From Geminicoccaceae bacterium (GTDB lineage Bacteria > Pseudomonadota > Alphaproteobacteria > Geminicoccales > Geminicoccaceae), in contig JANQPX010000030.1 in NCBI GenBank assembly GCA_028285265.1, forward strand, positions 558,001 through 622,000: a stretch of DNA of 64,000 nt, written 5' to 3'. Position 1 is the stretch's first letter; the number at the start of each line of letters is the position of its first letter. Made by a program: the position numbers and the translations under genes. The notes beneath the pieces are model-generated. The model made no database searches, had not been told where the DNA came from, and was given only the letters and a program-made list of their open reading frames with translations. Of this stretch, positions 1 to 10,172 are shown piece after piece.

Positions 1-983
1 GGTCTTGGATGCCATCCGAGGGGTTTGATCGGCTCGTCGCCGTGGTCGGCTCGGGTAGCGAGGCTGGTGATGAATTGACCGGTCTTGATCGCGATTTTTC
101 AACGCGATTCGATCGACTTTGCACCTGTCGGAGTTATACCAGGCCGGACGAGATTTTGAGCGCCGAGGGCGAGCGCTGGGTCGAACAACTTCACGATGAC
201 GGTGTCGAGGAAGTTGTGATTCTCCCCTCGCTCCATAACAATCGTGAGTGGATCCATGATGCGGTCAAGGCACTGGAGGCTCTCCCGATTAGGGTCAGCT
301 TGGCAATCCCTCGACCAGCGCTTGATTCCAATCAACCAGGTTATGTCTATGCTGCTTTGATTGATCAGCCGTTGAGTGCATCGGAACAGGCGGTGAAGCG
401 TGTGTTTGATGCGATTACGGCACTCTTGCTGTTGATTTTCTTAGCACCATTGATGCTCCTGACGGCCGCGCTTATCAGGCTTGAAAGCTCGGGACCGATC
501 TTCTTTAAGCAGGCACGTTACGGATTCGGAAAGAAGATCATTCAGGTCTACAAATTTCGCTCGATGTATCACGAGATGAGCGATCAATTGGCGGATCGGC
601 TGACAGAGCGCAACGATCCACGGGTGACGCGTGTTGGCGCTTTCATTAGGCGTTTTAGCATTGATGAGTTACCCCAGCTCTTCAATGTTCTGCGTGGTGA
701 GATGTCGATGGTCGGCCCGCGTCCGAACCCGCTCAACGCCAAGGCCGGTGGCGAGCTTTATGACCGTGTAGTCGACAACTTCTACACCCGCTATCGTGTG
801 CTGCCCGGCATAACGGGATGGGCGCAGATCAACGGTCTCCGTGGTAACACGGACACGAAGGAGAAGCTGGTCCGTCGTGTCGAATATGACCTGTACTACA
901 TTCAAAACTGGTCCATCTGGCTCGATCTAAAAATCGTCCTCCTTACGCCGCTTGCTAGTCTCGAGGGCGAAAATGCCTTCTAG
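1..983 (+). CDS. Polyprenyl-phosphate sugar-1-phosphate transferase (WbaP/ExoY type), 5' end outside window
   Basis: Membrane enzyme that moves a sugar-1-phosphate from a nucleotide sugar onto undecaprenyl phosphate, the first step of polysaccharide repeat-unit assembly. The frame is open to the first base, so the ATG at 9 is probably internal. Counting from it, residues about 50-105 look like the middle sensor-like domain of long family members, which usually have about 450-480 residues with N-terminal membrane helices; those would lie upstream. A membrane segment at about 134-158 leads into the bacterial sugar transferase domain, with KFRSM (182-186), SIDELPQL (217-224), MVGPRP (234-239) and PGITGWAQI (266-274). 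It heads a same-strand run of polysaccharide genes. Family is certain; the sugar is not readable from sequence. Confidence 0.93.
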   Translation, partial: SWMPSEGFDRLVAVVGSGSEAGDELTGLDRDFSTRFDRLCTCRSYTRPDEILSAEGERWVEQLHDDGVEEVVILPSLHNNREWIHDAVKALEALPIRVSLAIPRPALDSNQPGYVYAALIDQPLSASEQAVKRVFDAITALLLLIFLAPLMLLTAALIRLESSGPIFFKQARYGFGKKIIQVYKFRSMYHEMSDQLADRLTERNDPRVTRVGAFIRRFSIDELPQLFNVLRGEMSMVGPRPNPLNAKAGGELYDRVVDNFYTRYRVLPGITGWAQINGLRGNTDTKEKLVRRVEYDLYYIQNWSIWLDLKIVLLTPLASLEGENAF

Positions 984-1073
984 ACCCTCAACAAAGGCCA
1001 AGAAACCTCAGGTTTTGGGACGTATGAACGCCCGAGCCGATTTCCCATTGATCCCTGACAGTCGTTGATCGCC

Positions 1074-2270
1074 ATGACCTCTTCGAGTTTGGCTCTTCTC
1101 CTCTTTGTCGCCGCTTTTGTTTGTTTGTTTGTCGCGGCATTTCCCTTTGGCCCCTATCAGATCACGCTGATGTTGGCCAAACGACTCGGATTCGTGAAAC
1201 TCCTGAAACCCGTGAGTGGCGCCACAGATGAGCCTTTAAGCCTGGCAATTTGCCTTTGTGCTTATAACGAAGAGGCGGTCATCAAAAAGAAAATCGAGAA
1301 CATGCTGGCGCTTAGAAAGGCGGCAGGAGAGCTCGATATTCTGATCTATGTCGACTGCGCAAGCGATCGCACGGCGGAGATCGTTGCGTCCTTCGAACCG
1401 GAGGTGACACTGGTCAACTCTGACGAACGACATGGGAAGCCTTGGGGAATGAACAGGCTGGTTAGCCTAACCGATGCCGACATCATTCTGTTCACCGACG
1501 CCAATGTCATGGTTGATGAAAAGGCAATTGCCAATCTTCGACGTTACTTTGCCGATCCAGACGTCGGATGTGTGACTAGCCACCTCTCCTATACTAATCC
1601 CGGCGACACGGCGACGTCGGAGGTGGGGTCGTTCTATTGGCGCTTGGACGAATGGACCAAGGGTCTTGAGACGGAAACCGGCTCTGCGATGGGCGCCGAT
1701 GGATCGCTGTTCGCAATTCGGCGAAAGCTCCATCGTCCAACACCGGACCATCTCATTGATGACCTGTTCGTCTCCATGAGTATCTTGTGTAAGGGCTACC
1801 GATTGATCCGCGGTGCTGACGTCAATGCCTATGAGTCCCACACCACGATCGCTCGGGATGAGTTCAAACGCAAAGTTCGAATCGCTTGCCAATGCATGGG
1901 CGTTCACCGCGCGCTCTGGCCAGAGTTAAGAACGATGTCCGCTTGGAACATCTACAAATATGTTGGTCATCGATTGATCCGATGGGTTGGTGGCTATTTT
2001 CTCATCGCTTCGGCTCTCCTGTCTGCGATGGCGATCTGGGCTGGCTTTGGCTTTTGGTCGATGTTCGCTGCAATCGCGATCGTCACTGGCGTCATTCTCG
2101 GCGGCTCAGTGGCAAAAGTCCGTATGATTGAGCAGATCAACAATATCTTGTTGGCGTTCGCCGGGAACACGATTGGCGTCTGGCGCTGCTATTGGGGTGA
2201 ACCTGTTGTGACTTGGGATCTCGCTGGCTCGGCCAGGGACGACATGCCGAGTGACCAACCGAGCCGCTGA
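1074..2270 (+). CDS. Family 2 glycosyltransferase, membrane-anchored
   Basis: Probable processive-type GT-A glycosyltransferase extending a lipid-linked repeat unit at the cytoplasmic face. A hydrophobic N-terminal helix is followed by the GT2 fold: a LAICLCAYNEE start, a DCASD turn, FTDAN as the metal-binding DxD-like site, and IDDLF near the catalytic base region. Two or three hydrophobic segments follow near the C-terminus (about residues 300-360). The usual QxxRW motif is not clear; RIACQ stands in that region. An in-frame TTG lies at 1065, but the ATG at 1074 is the better start; no strong ribosome site precedes either. It lies 90 bases after the sugar transferase and 15 bases before the next transferase, so one operon is likely. 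Confidence 0.88.
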   Translation: MTSSSLALLLFVAAFVCLFVAAFPFGPYQITLMLAKRLGFVKLLKPVSGATDEPLSLAICLCAYNEEAVIKKKIENMLALRKAAGELDILIYVDCASDRTAEIVASFEPEVTLVNSDERHGKPWGMNRLVSLTDADIILFTDANVMVDEKAIANLRRYFADPDVGCVTSHLSYTNPGDTATSEVGSFYWRLDEWTKGLETETGSAMGADGSLFAIRRKLHRPTPDHLIDDLFVSMSILCKGYRLIRGADVNAYESHTTIARDEFKRKVRIACQCMGVHRALWPELRTMSAWNIYKYVGHRLIRWVGGYFLIASALLSAMAIWAGFGFWSMFAAIAIVTGVILGGSVAKVRMIEQINNILLAFAGNTIGVWRCYWGEPVVTWDLAGSARDDMPSDQPSR

Positions 2271-2285
2271 TAGGCAGACGACGTC

Positions 2286-3455
2286 ATGAAGATCGCTATT
2301 CTCGATCCTTGGTGCTTTACGCCGCCCTATAATGGGGAGCTCTGCAATGGCTTGGCGTCTGTCGGTCATGATGTGACCCTTATCGGACAAGACGCAGGCG
2401 ATGACGGTGGAGAACACGGAGAAAGCACCTTTGCGACACTTCCGTTGTTCAAGGCTCCTTCGGAAAGCCTACCGCGGCCGGTCCAGCTTGTGCTCAAAGG
2501 CCTTCGCCATATTCAGGGCCTCATGCGGTCGCTTGGTGCCCTTCGACGGATGCAGCCCGACGTCATCCATTTTCAGTGGCTTGCCCTACCGTTGATTGAT
2601 GCACTTTTCTTACCCTTGTTTCGCCGAATCGCGCCGGTGGTCTTAACGGTTCATGACAGTAATCCTTACAATGGCGCCGGCCCCTTGATGCTGCGACTTG
2701 GCAATCGACTGGCGACACGTCGCTTTGATCGATGGATTGTCCACAACGACCTTTCGGTCCGTCGCCTGACCGACCAAGGACTGTCTTCGGAGCGGCTCCA
2801 TCAGGTTCCTCACGGACTCCTTGGCCAGGCCGCTCCAACACCGAAAACGGCATCGACAGTGAATGATGGCCGCCTGCACTTTGTGCAGTTTGGTAAGCTT
2901 CGTGAATATAAGGGTGTCGATGTCCTACTGAACGCACTTGGTCGACTGAATACGGGTCAGCGCGAACGCTGTCGTGTTTCGATTGTCGGGCGTCCTTATC
3001 TGGACACGGCGCCCTTGCTTGACTTGATGGAGCGTCACCAGCTTCAGTCCATTGTCGATCTTCGCTTCGACTTTGTTCGGGATGACGAGATGGTCGCCCT
3101 GTTCGATAGCGCAGATATGCTGGTGTTTCCCTATCGCGGCATTGATACCAGCGGAGTCTTGATGGCAGCCATCGCCCGGGGGATTCCCGTTATAGCCTCG
3201 GATATCGGTTGTTTTGCCGAGATGCTTGTTGATGGTGAGCAAGGGCGGTTGGTCAAGCCTGATGATCCCGAGGCGTTGGCAACTGCCCTGGCAGATCTGA
3301 TTTCTGATCCAACCAAGGTTGAGGCCATGCGGGATCGCATGATCCATCTGCTTGAGCGCATTCCCACTTGGCAACGCATTGCCGAAATGACGACCGAAGT
3401 CTACGAACTGGCACAGCTGTCGCCGACGGAAACGACCGTCAGCGCAGCGACATGA
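2286..3455 (+). CDS. Family 4 glycosyltransferase (GT-B fold)
   Basis: Retaining GT-B glycosyltransferase that probably adds one sugar of the exopolysaccharide repeat. The N-terminal Rossmann half contains the long loop after YNGELCNGLASVGHDV, and VVLTVHDSNPYN lies mid-domain. The C-terminal nucleotide-sugar half has FVQFGKLREYKGVDVLL (about residues 200-216), then GIPVIASDIGCFAEML and DGEQGRLVKPDD. The acidic EX7E pair typical of GT4 enzymes is only partly conserved; its first position is not Glu. The length of 389 residues is normal. It follows the GT2 gene by 15 bases. The acceptor and donor cannot be told. Confidence 0.9.
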   Translation: MKIAILDPWCFTPPYNGELCNGLASVGHDVTLIGQDAGDDGGEHGESTFATLPLFKAPSESLPRPVQLVLKGLRHIQGLMRSLGALRRMQPDVIHFQWLALPLIDALFLPLFRRIAPVVLTVHDSNPYNGAGPLMLRLGNRLATRRFDRWIVHNDLSVRRLTDQGLSSERLHQVPHGLLGQAAPTPKTASTVNDGRLHFVQFGKLREYKGVDVLLNALGRLNTGQRERCRVSIVGRPYLDTAPLLDLMERHQLQSIVDLRFDFVRDDEMVALFDSADMLVFPYRGIDTSGVLMAAIARGIPVIASDIGCFAEMLVDGEQGRLVKPDDPEALATALADLISDPTKVEAMRDRMIHLLERIPTWQRIAEMTTEVYELAQLSPTETTVSAAT

Positions 3456-3577
3456 TGAAACGATCAACCGCTTGCATGGCAGACGGGTCTGTGCAGGTCG
3501 GATGAAATGGAACGATAAAAAGTCCGTCTTACAATAAATGAGTTTCCTGCGACTAAACCAAGTCAAAAGGAGATAGG

Positions 3578-4498
3578 ATGTTAGAGCGTCAGAAGAAGGC
3601 CGTCATCGTGACGGCTGCCGATGGTGGTTATTTCGATCTGCTGAACGGCATGATTCAATCCGTGCGTCGCTTCGACGAATGGCGGGATGTCGCCATCGTC
3701 GTTTTTGACGTGGGCTTTTTGCCCGAACAGCGTGCGGCTCTGGAGAGAGATGGTGTTCGGCTGATCGAGCCCAAGTGGCATTTTGGATTGTCGGATGATG
3801 TCGCCAAGAGTTACGAGCGCGCGGCGTTGGTCCGGTTCTTCATTCATGACTACCTGCCCGAGTACGATTACTCCCTATGGCTCGACCCGGATCTTTGGCT
3901 CCAGGACAGCGATGTGCTTGAACGCATGTTGGACGGTGCCGACAAGACGGGCGCTGCGATCGCTCACGAAAGTGATCGGCTGTACCGTTTTCAAGGCTGG
4001 CTATGGGCTTGGAATCTCAAGCACAAGATCGTGGGCTCTGGGCTTAAAAACGGTCTCATCTTGATGGCCAAGCCTTCTTACAATCTCGGGCTCTATTGTT
4101 TAAAGGCGGATGCGCCTCATTGGGAGCCCTGGCGACAACGCTTTGAGCGCGCCTTAGGGCGGACGAAGCGCGTGACGCCTTACGAGCAGTTCGCTTTTAA
4201 CGAGGTGATTCACGTCGACAAGATTCCGACGGTCGAGCTCGCGTCGAGCGATAACTGGATCTGTGATCGATGCCCGCCTGTGTGGGACGATCAAGCAGGT
4301 CAGTTCTGTCGACCGGAAGCGCCTTATCCGCCTTTATCCATTTTGCATCTCGCCGGCCCGGCCAAAAATCGGACCTATGAGATTGCCCTAAAGGGTGGAG
4401 GCGTGAGGACCATGAGCCTTCGCTTTCCCGTCAGCAACAATGGCCAAGGCGGGGTGAACGGTCGTCAGCCGCCTGCGGTAAATCGTGCGGCCGCCTAG
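3578..4498 (+). CDS. Putative GT-A glycosyltransferase of the polysaccharide cluster (unassigned family)
   Basis: A 306-residue protein I cannot place in a named family. It opens with a Rossmann-like strand (KKAVIVTAADGGYFDLLNGM). The stretch YSLWLDPDLWLQD at about 98-110 contains D103-P-D105, which is placed and shaped like the metal-binding DxD of GT-A enzymes such as GT8. The C-terminus has IWCDRCPP-like and ILHLAGPAKNRTYE segments, the latter resembling the HxxGxxKPW end of GT8-type enzymes. No membrane segment or signal peptide is visible. AAGGAG six bases before the ATG is the best ribosome site in this operon. The gap to the previous gene is 122 bases. Function as a transferase rests on the DxD and context. 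Confidence 0.6.
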   Translation: MLERQKKAVIVTAADGGYFDLLNGMIQSVRRFDEWRDVAIVVFDVGFLPEQRAALERDGVRLIEPKWHFGLSDDVAKSYERAALVRFFIHDYLPEYDYSLWLDPDLWLQDSDVLERMLDGADKTGAAIAHESDRLYRFQGWLWAWNLKHKIVGSGLKNGLILMAKPSYNLGLYCLKADAPHWEPWRQRFERALGRTKRVTPYEQFAFNEVIHVDKIPTVELASSDNWICDRCPPVWDDQAGQFCRPEAPYPPLSILHLAGPAKNRTYEIALKGGGVRTMSLRFPVSNNGQGGVNGRQPPAVNRAAA

Positions 4499-4560
4499 CG
4501 CGGCCAGGCATGGCTTAGCGCTGCAACGTCACATCATCGCCGGACAAACTCCCGGCGGTG

Positions 4561-6039
4561 ATGTCGTCGGTTCGGGCTAACATGGCCGACCTTGTCCATG
4601 AGCGTCGAGACATCGCCAAAGGGGCAGTGTGGCGAACGGCTGAGGTCATCGGCGCCGAGTTGTTTGCGTTTACAGCCTTTATCATTTCGGCGCGGTTGTT
4701 GTTGCCATCGGAAGTTGGCGTTGTCGCGCAGGCCACTTTGTTCATCATGACCGCGCAACTCATCCTCCATCAGGGACTCGGTGAGGCGCTCATTCAATCA
4801 GACGAGACGGATTCAGACCATTTTTCGTCAGCGTTTTGGCTCAACCTTGCGATCGGCACGGCTGCTGCTGTCCTGCTTATAGCGATTTCCGGTTTTGCCG
4901 GGTGGCTCCTGGGTGAACCGGAACTGCCGCCTGTCCTACGCGCGCTCGCTCCGACCCTTGTTTTGTTCGCGGCCAGTGGGATCTATCAGGCTAAGCTAAG
5001 GCGTGGCCTTCAATTCCGCGGGTTCGCTTTTGCCTCAGTCACGGCCGCGCTGAGTGGTGGCCTCGTTGCCGTCGCCCTTGCTTGGCAAGGATACGGGGTA
5101 TGGAGCCTCGTAGCGCAACAGTGGACTTACGCCACCATGAGCCTCACGGTGTTCGCTGCATCAAGTGCTTGGCTCCCCTCCTTATCCTTTCACTGGACCC
5201 ATGCGCGGAAACTAGGGAGATTTGGCGGGCTCGCCACCATCTCTGCCTTTTTACAGTTCGCGATGCGCCGCCTCGACCTGCTCATCATCGGAATCTTCCT
5301 CACGTCGGCCCAAGCCGGCTTTTTCTCCGTTGCCAACCGCCTGATGCTCTCCGCTGGCATGTTAACCTACTACTCCATTCAACAAATCGGTCTGCCCGTT
5401 CTGTCTCGCCTTGCTCATGACCGTGCGGCGCATCTCGAGGCGATTAGCAGGACATTGCGCCTGGTCAGTATCCTTTGCTTGCCGACGCTTGTCGGCATGG
5501 CACTTGTTGCCGACATTCTGATTCCGCTCGCTCTCGGCGATAAATGGCATGGCAGTGTGCTGCCGTTTCAGATCCTCAGCGCCTTCGGCATCTTCTTTGC
5601 ACTTTCCTTAATTTCCGGCCAAATTTTAATATCCGCAGGTCACCCTGGGCAATTCGTGCGGCTCTCCTTGATAAATGTCGCCATCTTCCTGGGGGCTGTG
5701 ACCCTGGCAGCACCCTATGGACTCGTACCGGCCGCCTTGGCCGGCGGTGTTGCCAATATGCTGGCGGTGCCGATCTACGGCATAGCACTTCGCCGAACGC
5801 TTGGTCTGGATCTCAGACGATGCGCGCAGGATCAGTGGCCGATCTGGATCGCCACAAGCATGATGGTGATCGTGGTGTTGATATGGTCTCACATCGCGTC
5901 AGGGTTCATTGGCGATGTGCCTGTTCTCGTCGGGCGCGTTCTTGCCGGAGGGGGAACCTTTCTGATCGTGATGCTGTTGCTTTCTTATGACGACGTTAAG
6001 GAAATCTATGGTAGTTTTGCCGAGATGTTGCACGGTTAG
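4561..6039 (+). CDS. Lipopolysaccharide/exopolysaccharide flippase, Wzx/MOP superfamily
   Basis: Polytopic inner-membrane protein of about 490 residues with roughly 12-14 hydrophobic segments, beginning with the typical GAVWRTAEVIGAELFAF helix and including FSVANRL in the middle, as in MOP-type oligosaccharide flippases. It would carry the finished lipid-linked repeat to the periplasm for polymerisation. A GTG lies at 4558 directly before the chosen ATG at 4561; a further ATG (4582) that starts at MADLVHERRD is also possible. It lies between the transferases and the Wzc-type gene, as expected in a Wzx/Wzy-dependent cluster. The matching polymerase is not in this block; a Wzy/WaaL-like protein lies at 51.7-53.1 kb. 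Confidence 0.88.
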   Translation: MSSVRANMADLVHERRDIAKGAVWRTAEVIGAELFAFTAFIISARLLLPSEVGVVAQATLFIMTAQLILHQGLGEALIQSDETDSDHFSSAFWLNLAIGTAAAVLLIAISGFAGWLLGEPELPPVLRALAPTLVLFAASGIYQAKLRRGLQFRGFAFASVTAALSGGLVAVALAWQGYGVWSLVAQQWTYATMSLTVFAASSAWLPSLSFHWTHARKLGRFGGLATISAFLQFAMRRLDLLIIGIFLTSAQAGFFSVANRLMLSAGMLTYYSIQQIGLPVLSRLAHDRAAHLEAISRTLRLVSILCLPTLVGMALVADILIPLALGDKWHGSVLPFQILSAFGIFFALSLISGQILISAGHPGQFVRLSLINVAIFLGAVTLAAPYGLVPAALAGGVANMLAVPIYGIALRRTLGLDLRRCAQDQWPIWIATSMMVIVVLIWSHIASGFIGDVPVLVGRVLAGGGTFLIVMLLLSYDDVKEIYGSFAEMLHG

Positions 6040-6229
6040 GGCAAATATCGGGTAATACTAAACGGTGATGATGGTGCAGCGTAAACAAACAGTAGCCGAA
6101 GCCGGCCTCTCCCCTTTGCAGCGGGGTGATCGGCGCTATGTTATTGGCGGCTGCTGTCGCTTTTCGGCGATGTGGCTATGCGGCAGGCTTGAGCAAGCGG
6201 CCGCCCGATTTTCTGACATTGGTGCGTAG

Positions 6230-8476
6230 ATGACCGATCTGACACATTCGAATTTCGGCGCTGGGCCGAGGCCGCCGTCGCGTCCGTTCGTGGGACAGCT
6301 GCCGAGCAGAAAGCCATCGGTCTCTTCAGGGCTGACGTCACAGGAGTTGATGGATAGCCTGTTCAGACGCAAGGGCTTCATCCTATTGGCGATGATCGTT
6401 GGCGGCTTAATCGCCTATCATGTGGCGAAGGCAATACCTCCTTGGTATACGGCCACTGGCCTTCTGGTCGTCGATACGCTGCAGTCCAACATTCCCGAAT
6501 TAGAGGCGGTGCAGTCGAATCGTACCGTTGAGCCTTGGGGCGGCAGGAGTGAGGCGCGTGTTCTGACGTCGCCGCAGATGATTGATCTTCTTGTCAAGGA
6601 AATGGATCTGGTTCGGGATCCAGATTTCAATGAAACATTGCGGCCGACAGGGCTACAGACCTTTGCCGAGGCTTCTTGGGTACCAGATCCGGTCGCAAAT
6701 TGGGTTGCTGGTCTGGGCGGGCCGTTACAGGCACGATACGATCGCGAGATTGAGCGCGAAATCGCTCTCGCAGTGAGCGAGGCGCTGAATGCCTTTAGCG
6801 AAGAACGGAGTTACGCCATCGAGCTCGCATTCAGTGGTCGGAGTGCGGACAAGAGTGCCCGTCTCGTCAATACACTGATGGAACTCTACATTGCGCGCCA
6901 GATCGACGAAAAGCGATCTGCCACACAACAGTCAAGTGAAGGGCTTAAGCTTAAGCTCGCTGAGCTGCAAGAAGAGCTCGCCGTTGCCCAGGCGAGAGTG
7001 CGTGAGGAGGAGGGGAATGCAAGCCTCCTCAATACACCGGAAGGCACGATCATTTCGCGAGATCTTGCTGACTTAGTCCGGCAACGCCGTACGCTTCGAG
7101 CAGAGCGAGATCAGCTCGCTGCCGACCTTGCTCAGCTTGTAGGTGCTATTGCTGGTGGTGCCCTGACGGCGCTCGATGCTCGCTTAGTGACGCCCAGGCT
7201 CGAGGGACTTTGGCAAGATGAAGCCGGAGCGCGTCGGCGTCTCTCGGAAGCGTCGCTGGATCTCGGCGCGCGGCATCCAAGGCGCATTGCGCTGCAACGC
7301 GAACTTCAGAGCACCCAGGAACAAATCCGCTCGGAAGCTGGCGGTATCGCTAAGAGTTTAGAGCAGCGAATTGCTAGCCTCGATAATCAGGACCGTCAGC
7401 TAAGGCGACAGATTGAAGCCGGGCAAGGCAATGCTGCTGAGGTGGCGAAGGAGCGCACACGTTTGGCGCAGCTTCAGGACGAGGTCACGGTTAAGCAGGA
7501 ACTTTATACCCAGTACCGTGGTTTCTACGAGCAGACGCTCTCGACTCTCACGAACATCGATTTACATGGCGCCGACGTGCGTATCGCGTCGGTTGCCGTG
7601 CCGCCGATCAAGCCATCGAGTCCTGGCGCAGGTCTTTTGACGGTCGTTGGCATGTTTGCGGGCTTTATGGTGGCTGCGGGTTCCATTGTTGGCCGGCGCT
7701 ATCTGAGTTCTGGCGTCGAAACGCTCGAGCAGCTTTCGCAGGTAACGGGGCTCCCCGGTATTGGTGCCATACCCTCGGTCGCGAGTTGGATGAAGCCGAA
7801 GCAGAACCTGGCGAGTTATGTCGCCGAGTTTCCGAATAGTGGCATTACCGAGACTCTACGGGGGATTTTGCTTCGTCTAAATCTAAGCGCTGTTGAGGAC
7901 CCGAAGAAGGTGATCCTCGTTACCTCTTCGGAGCCTGCAGAGGGCAAGACCAGTTTTTGCATCGCGCTTGGGCGTACCGCAGCCCAAGATGGTCTCCGAT
8001 GCCTTGTCATCGACTGCGACTTCCGCAGGCCCTCCTTCACGACACAGACACAACTTCAGCCCGATGCTAGCCTGAATGACTTTCTCAGCGGCGCGCTCGA
8101 CTGGGGACAAGATGCGGTCGTCAAGGATCCCGTAACGGGAATGGACATGCTGATGGCAAAGGCGACGCACTCGGAAATGCGTGAGTTCGTCTCGTCCACT
8201 CGCCTTCGTGTCCTCATTGCGGAGGCGCGCGAGCACTATGACCTCGTCATTGTCGACTCGCCTCCAGTCTTGCGCGTGCCGGATGCCATCAATCTTGCCG
8301 ACACCAGCGATGCCATCGTGTTCCTGACGGCTTGGCGCGTCACACGAGTCAAAATGGTTCAGGAAGCGCTAAACCGGTTGTCGGTCGCGGGGCGACCGAT
8401 CGCCGGCGTCGTCCTTTCTCGCGTGCGCGGTACGATTCCCGAGGAGTATGTCTATGGCGGCTACTCAAGCCATTGA
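6230..8476 (+). CDS. Polysaccharide co-polymerase with BY-kinase domain (Wzc/ExoP type)
   Basis: Inner-membrane protein that controls chain length and export of the polysaccharide. It has a Wzz-type N-terminus with a membrane helix at about 50-68, a long periplasmic coiled coil (about 230-440), a second helix at about 466-488, and a cytoplasmic tyrosine autokinase domain. The latter shows Walker A SSEPAEGKTS (566-575), Walker A' CLVIDCDFRRPS (591-602) and Walker B YDLVIVDSPP (670-679). The C-terminal tail is short, with only YVYGGY where Wzc kinases usually have a longer tyrosine cluster, so autophosphorylation may be limited. It is the last gene of the operon, 190 bases after wzx. A second, differently tailed paralogue is at 48.8-51.0 kb. 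Confidence 0.92.
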   Translation: MTDLTHSNFGAGPRPPSRPFVGQLPSRKPSVSSGLTSQELMDSLFRRKGFILLAMIVGGLIAYHVAKAIPPWYTATGLLVVDTLQSNIPELEAVQSNRTVEPWGGRSEARVLTSPQMIDLLVKEMDLVRDPDFNETLRPTGLQTFAEASWVPDPVANWVAGLGGPLQARYDREIEREIALAVSEALNAFSEERSYAIELAFSGRSADKSARLVNTLMELYIARQIDEKRSATQQSSEGLKLKLAELQEELAVAQARVREEEGNASLLNTPEGTIISRDLADLVRQRRTLRAERDQLAADLAQLVGAIAGGALTALDARLVTPRLEGLWQDEAGARRRLSEASLDLGARHPRRIALQRELQSTQEQIRSEAGGIAKSLEQRIASLDNQDRQLRRQIEAGQGNAAEVAKERTRLAQLQDEVTVKQELYTQYRGFYEQTLSTLTNIDLHGADVRIASVAVPPIKPSSPGAGLLTVVGMFAGFMVAAGSIVGRRYLSSGVETLEQLSQVTGLPGIGAIPSVASWMKPKQNLASYVAEFPNSGITETLRGILLRLNLSAVEDPKKVILVTSSEPAEGKTSFCIALGRTAAQDGLRCLVIDCDFRRPSFTTQTQLQPDASLNDFLSGALDWGQDAVVKDPVTGMDMLMAKATHSEMREFVSSTRLRVLIAEAREHYDLVIVDSPPVLRVPDAINLADTSDAIVFLTAWRVTRVKMVQEALNRLSVAGRPIAGVVLSRVRGTIPEEYVYGGYSSH

Positions 8477-8584
8477 TGTGGTCATCGCCTCGCGTTGACC
8501 GGCTCGGTTCGGCCATCGCGCAAGGAATGGGATCGCAAGGGCTCGCGACCACGTGTGCGCGATTCGATTCCGGTTGACCAAAGC

Positions 8585-8603
8585 CACCAAGGCCTCCTTG
8601 GTG
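8585..8603. repeat. Stem-loop after the polysaccharide operon
   Basis: CACCAAGG and CCTTGGTG form a perfect 8-bp stem with a 3-base loop, between the wzc-type gene and sdaA. No T-run follows, so it is not a standard intrinsic terminator. It may mark the transcript end or simply stabilise it. Confidence 0.4.
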
Positions 8604-8708
8604 AGGAAGGGATCATCCGCAGGTGGCGATGTCGGAATTCAGCAAGTCTCGCGCGACACCGACATTACCATATCTGATCTCATCAGGGTTTGCCTGGGAT
8701 GATAGGCG

Positions 8709-10100
8709 ATGGCGATCAGTATCTTTGACCTTTTCAAGGTCGGCATAGGACCGTCCAGTTCTCACACTGTCGGTCCGATGCGCGCAGCTGGACTATTTGC
8801 GCGAACACTCGAAGATCGACAATACCTCGACCGTGTCACTGCAATTCGGGCGGAACTCTTCGGCTCGCTAGGTGCGACTGGCCTGGGGCATGGTAGCCCA
8901 AAGGCCGTGATGCTCGGTCTCGAAGGTGAATGGCCGGAGACCGTTGACACGGATCAGATCGCTGATCGGATTTCCGAAATTCGAAGATCGCGGTGCCTCC
9001 GCCTTTTGGGCAAGCATCCGATCGCCTTTGCTGAAGGCGAACATTTGGTGCTTCATCGGCGGAAATCGTTGCCTGGTCATCCCAATGGCATGCGTTTTTC
9101 CGCCTTCAACACGCTCGGTGAGCTGGTACATCAAGCTGTTTACTATTCGATCGGTGGTGGCTTCGTCCTCAATGAGGATGCCGTTGGCAAGGATCGACTT
9201 AGGGAGGATGACACGGCGCTTCCTTTCGCCTTCACCACCGGAGAAACCTTGCTGCATTTGACCCAGGATCATGGTCTGTCCATCAGTCGTCTCATGATGG
9301 CGAATGAGGGCATTTGGCGTAGCGAGACGGAAGTTCGGCGTAAGATCCTCGGGATCTGGCAGGTGATGCAGGATTGCGTCGCTAGGGGGTGTGTCCAAGA
9401 GGGGCTTCTGCCCGGTGGGCTCAAGATCAAGCGTCGTGCCCCTCTCTATTATCGAAAACTAAAGGCTAGCAAAGCTGGCGATGACCCATTCGAGATCATG
9501 GATTGGGTCAATCTCTATGCGTTGGCGGTGAACGAAGAAAACGCTGCGGGCGGCCGGGTCGTGACGGCTCCCACCAACGGTGCTGCCGGCATCATCCCCG
9601 CTGTGCTTCATTACTACATGCGACATGCGGGCGGCGATGATGATGGCGTGGTCCGTTTCCTTTTGACGGCAGCGGCGATCGGTATTCTTTGCAAGGAGAA
9701 TGCATCGATCTCCGGCGCTGAAGTCGGGTGCCAGGGTGAGGTCGGCTCGGCCTGTTCAATGGCGGCGGCTGGGCTTTGTGAGGTTCTAGGCGGAACACCG
9801 GCACAGGTCGAGAATGCGGCCGAAATCGCGATGGAACATAATCTCGGGCTTACCTGTGATCCTGTCGGTGGTCTGGTTCAGGTTCCCTGCATCGAGCGTA
9901 ATGCCATTGCATCGGTCAAGGCGATCAATGCTGCGCGGATGGCGCTCAAGGGAGACGGCACCCATTTCGTGTCGCTCGACCGTGTCATTCGAACAATGCG
10001 CGACACCGGTGCCGACATGAAGCTCAAGTATAAGGAAACCGCGAGGGGCGGTTTAGCCGTCAATGTCGTCGAAGTGCCGGTCAATATCGTCGACTGCTAA
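8709..10100 (+). CDS. sdaA: L-serine ammonia-lyase (single-chain, iron-sulfur)
   Basis: Cytosolic enzyme that deaminates L-serine to pyruvate and ammonia using a [4Fe-4S] cluster. At 463 residues it matches the fused alpha-beta form. The N-terminus [22 protein letters not shown] is the classic family start. Three cysteines, C341 (AEVGCQGE), C383 (GLTCDPVGG) and C394 (VQVPCIERN), match the spacing of the cluster ligands. SSSHT at about 17-20 and [14 protein letters not shown] (about 287-300) are further family signatures. It stands alone 232 bases after the polysaccharide operon and converges on ppk, so it probably has its own promoter. Identification is secure. Confidence 0.97.
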   Translation: MAISIFDLFKVGIGPSSSHTVGPMRAAGLFARTLEDRQYLDRVTAIRAELFGSLGATGLGHGSPKAVMLGLEGEWPETVDTDQIADRISEIRRSRCLRLLGKHPIAFAEGEHLVLHRRKSLPGHPNGMRFSAFNTLGELVHQAVYYSIGGGFVLNEDAVGKDRLREDDTALPFAFTTGETLLHLTQDHGLSISRLMMANEGIWRSETEVRRKILGIWQVMQDCVARGCVQEGLLPGGLKIKRRAPLYYRKLKASKAGDDPFEIMDWVNLYALAVNEENAAGGRVVTAPTNGAAGIIPAVLHYYMRHAGGDDDGVVRFLLTAAAIGILCKENASISGAEVGCQGEVGSACSMAAAGLCEVLGGTPAQVENAAEIAMEHNLGLTCDPVGGLVQVPCIERNAIASVKAINAARMALKGDGTHFVSLDRVIRTMRDTGADMKLKYKETARGGLAVNVVEVPVNIVDC

Positions 10101-10172
10101 GCTGGGCGATCAGTCAGGCCTCGCGTGCCCTACTCGATCGTGACCAACGGCTGGCGAGCCATGCTGGATGCG

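Noticed and set aside
8495..8677. 60-codon frame between wzc and sdaA
   Set aside because: Basic, low-complexity product with no ribosome site; contains the hairpin at 8585-8603.
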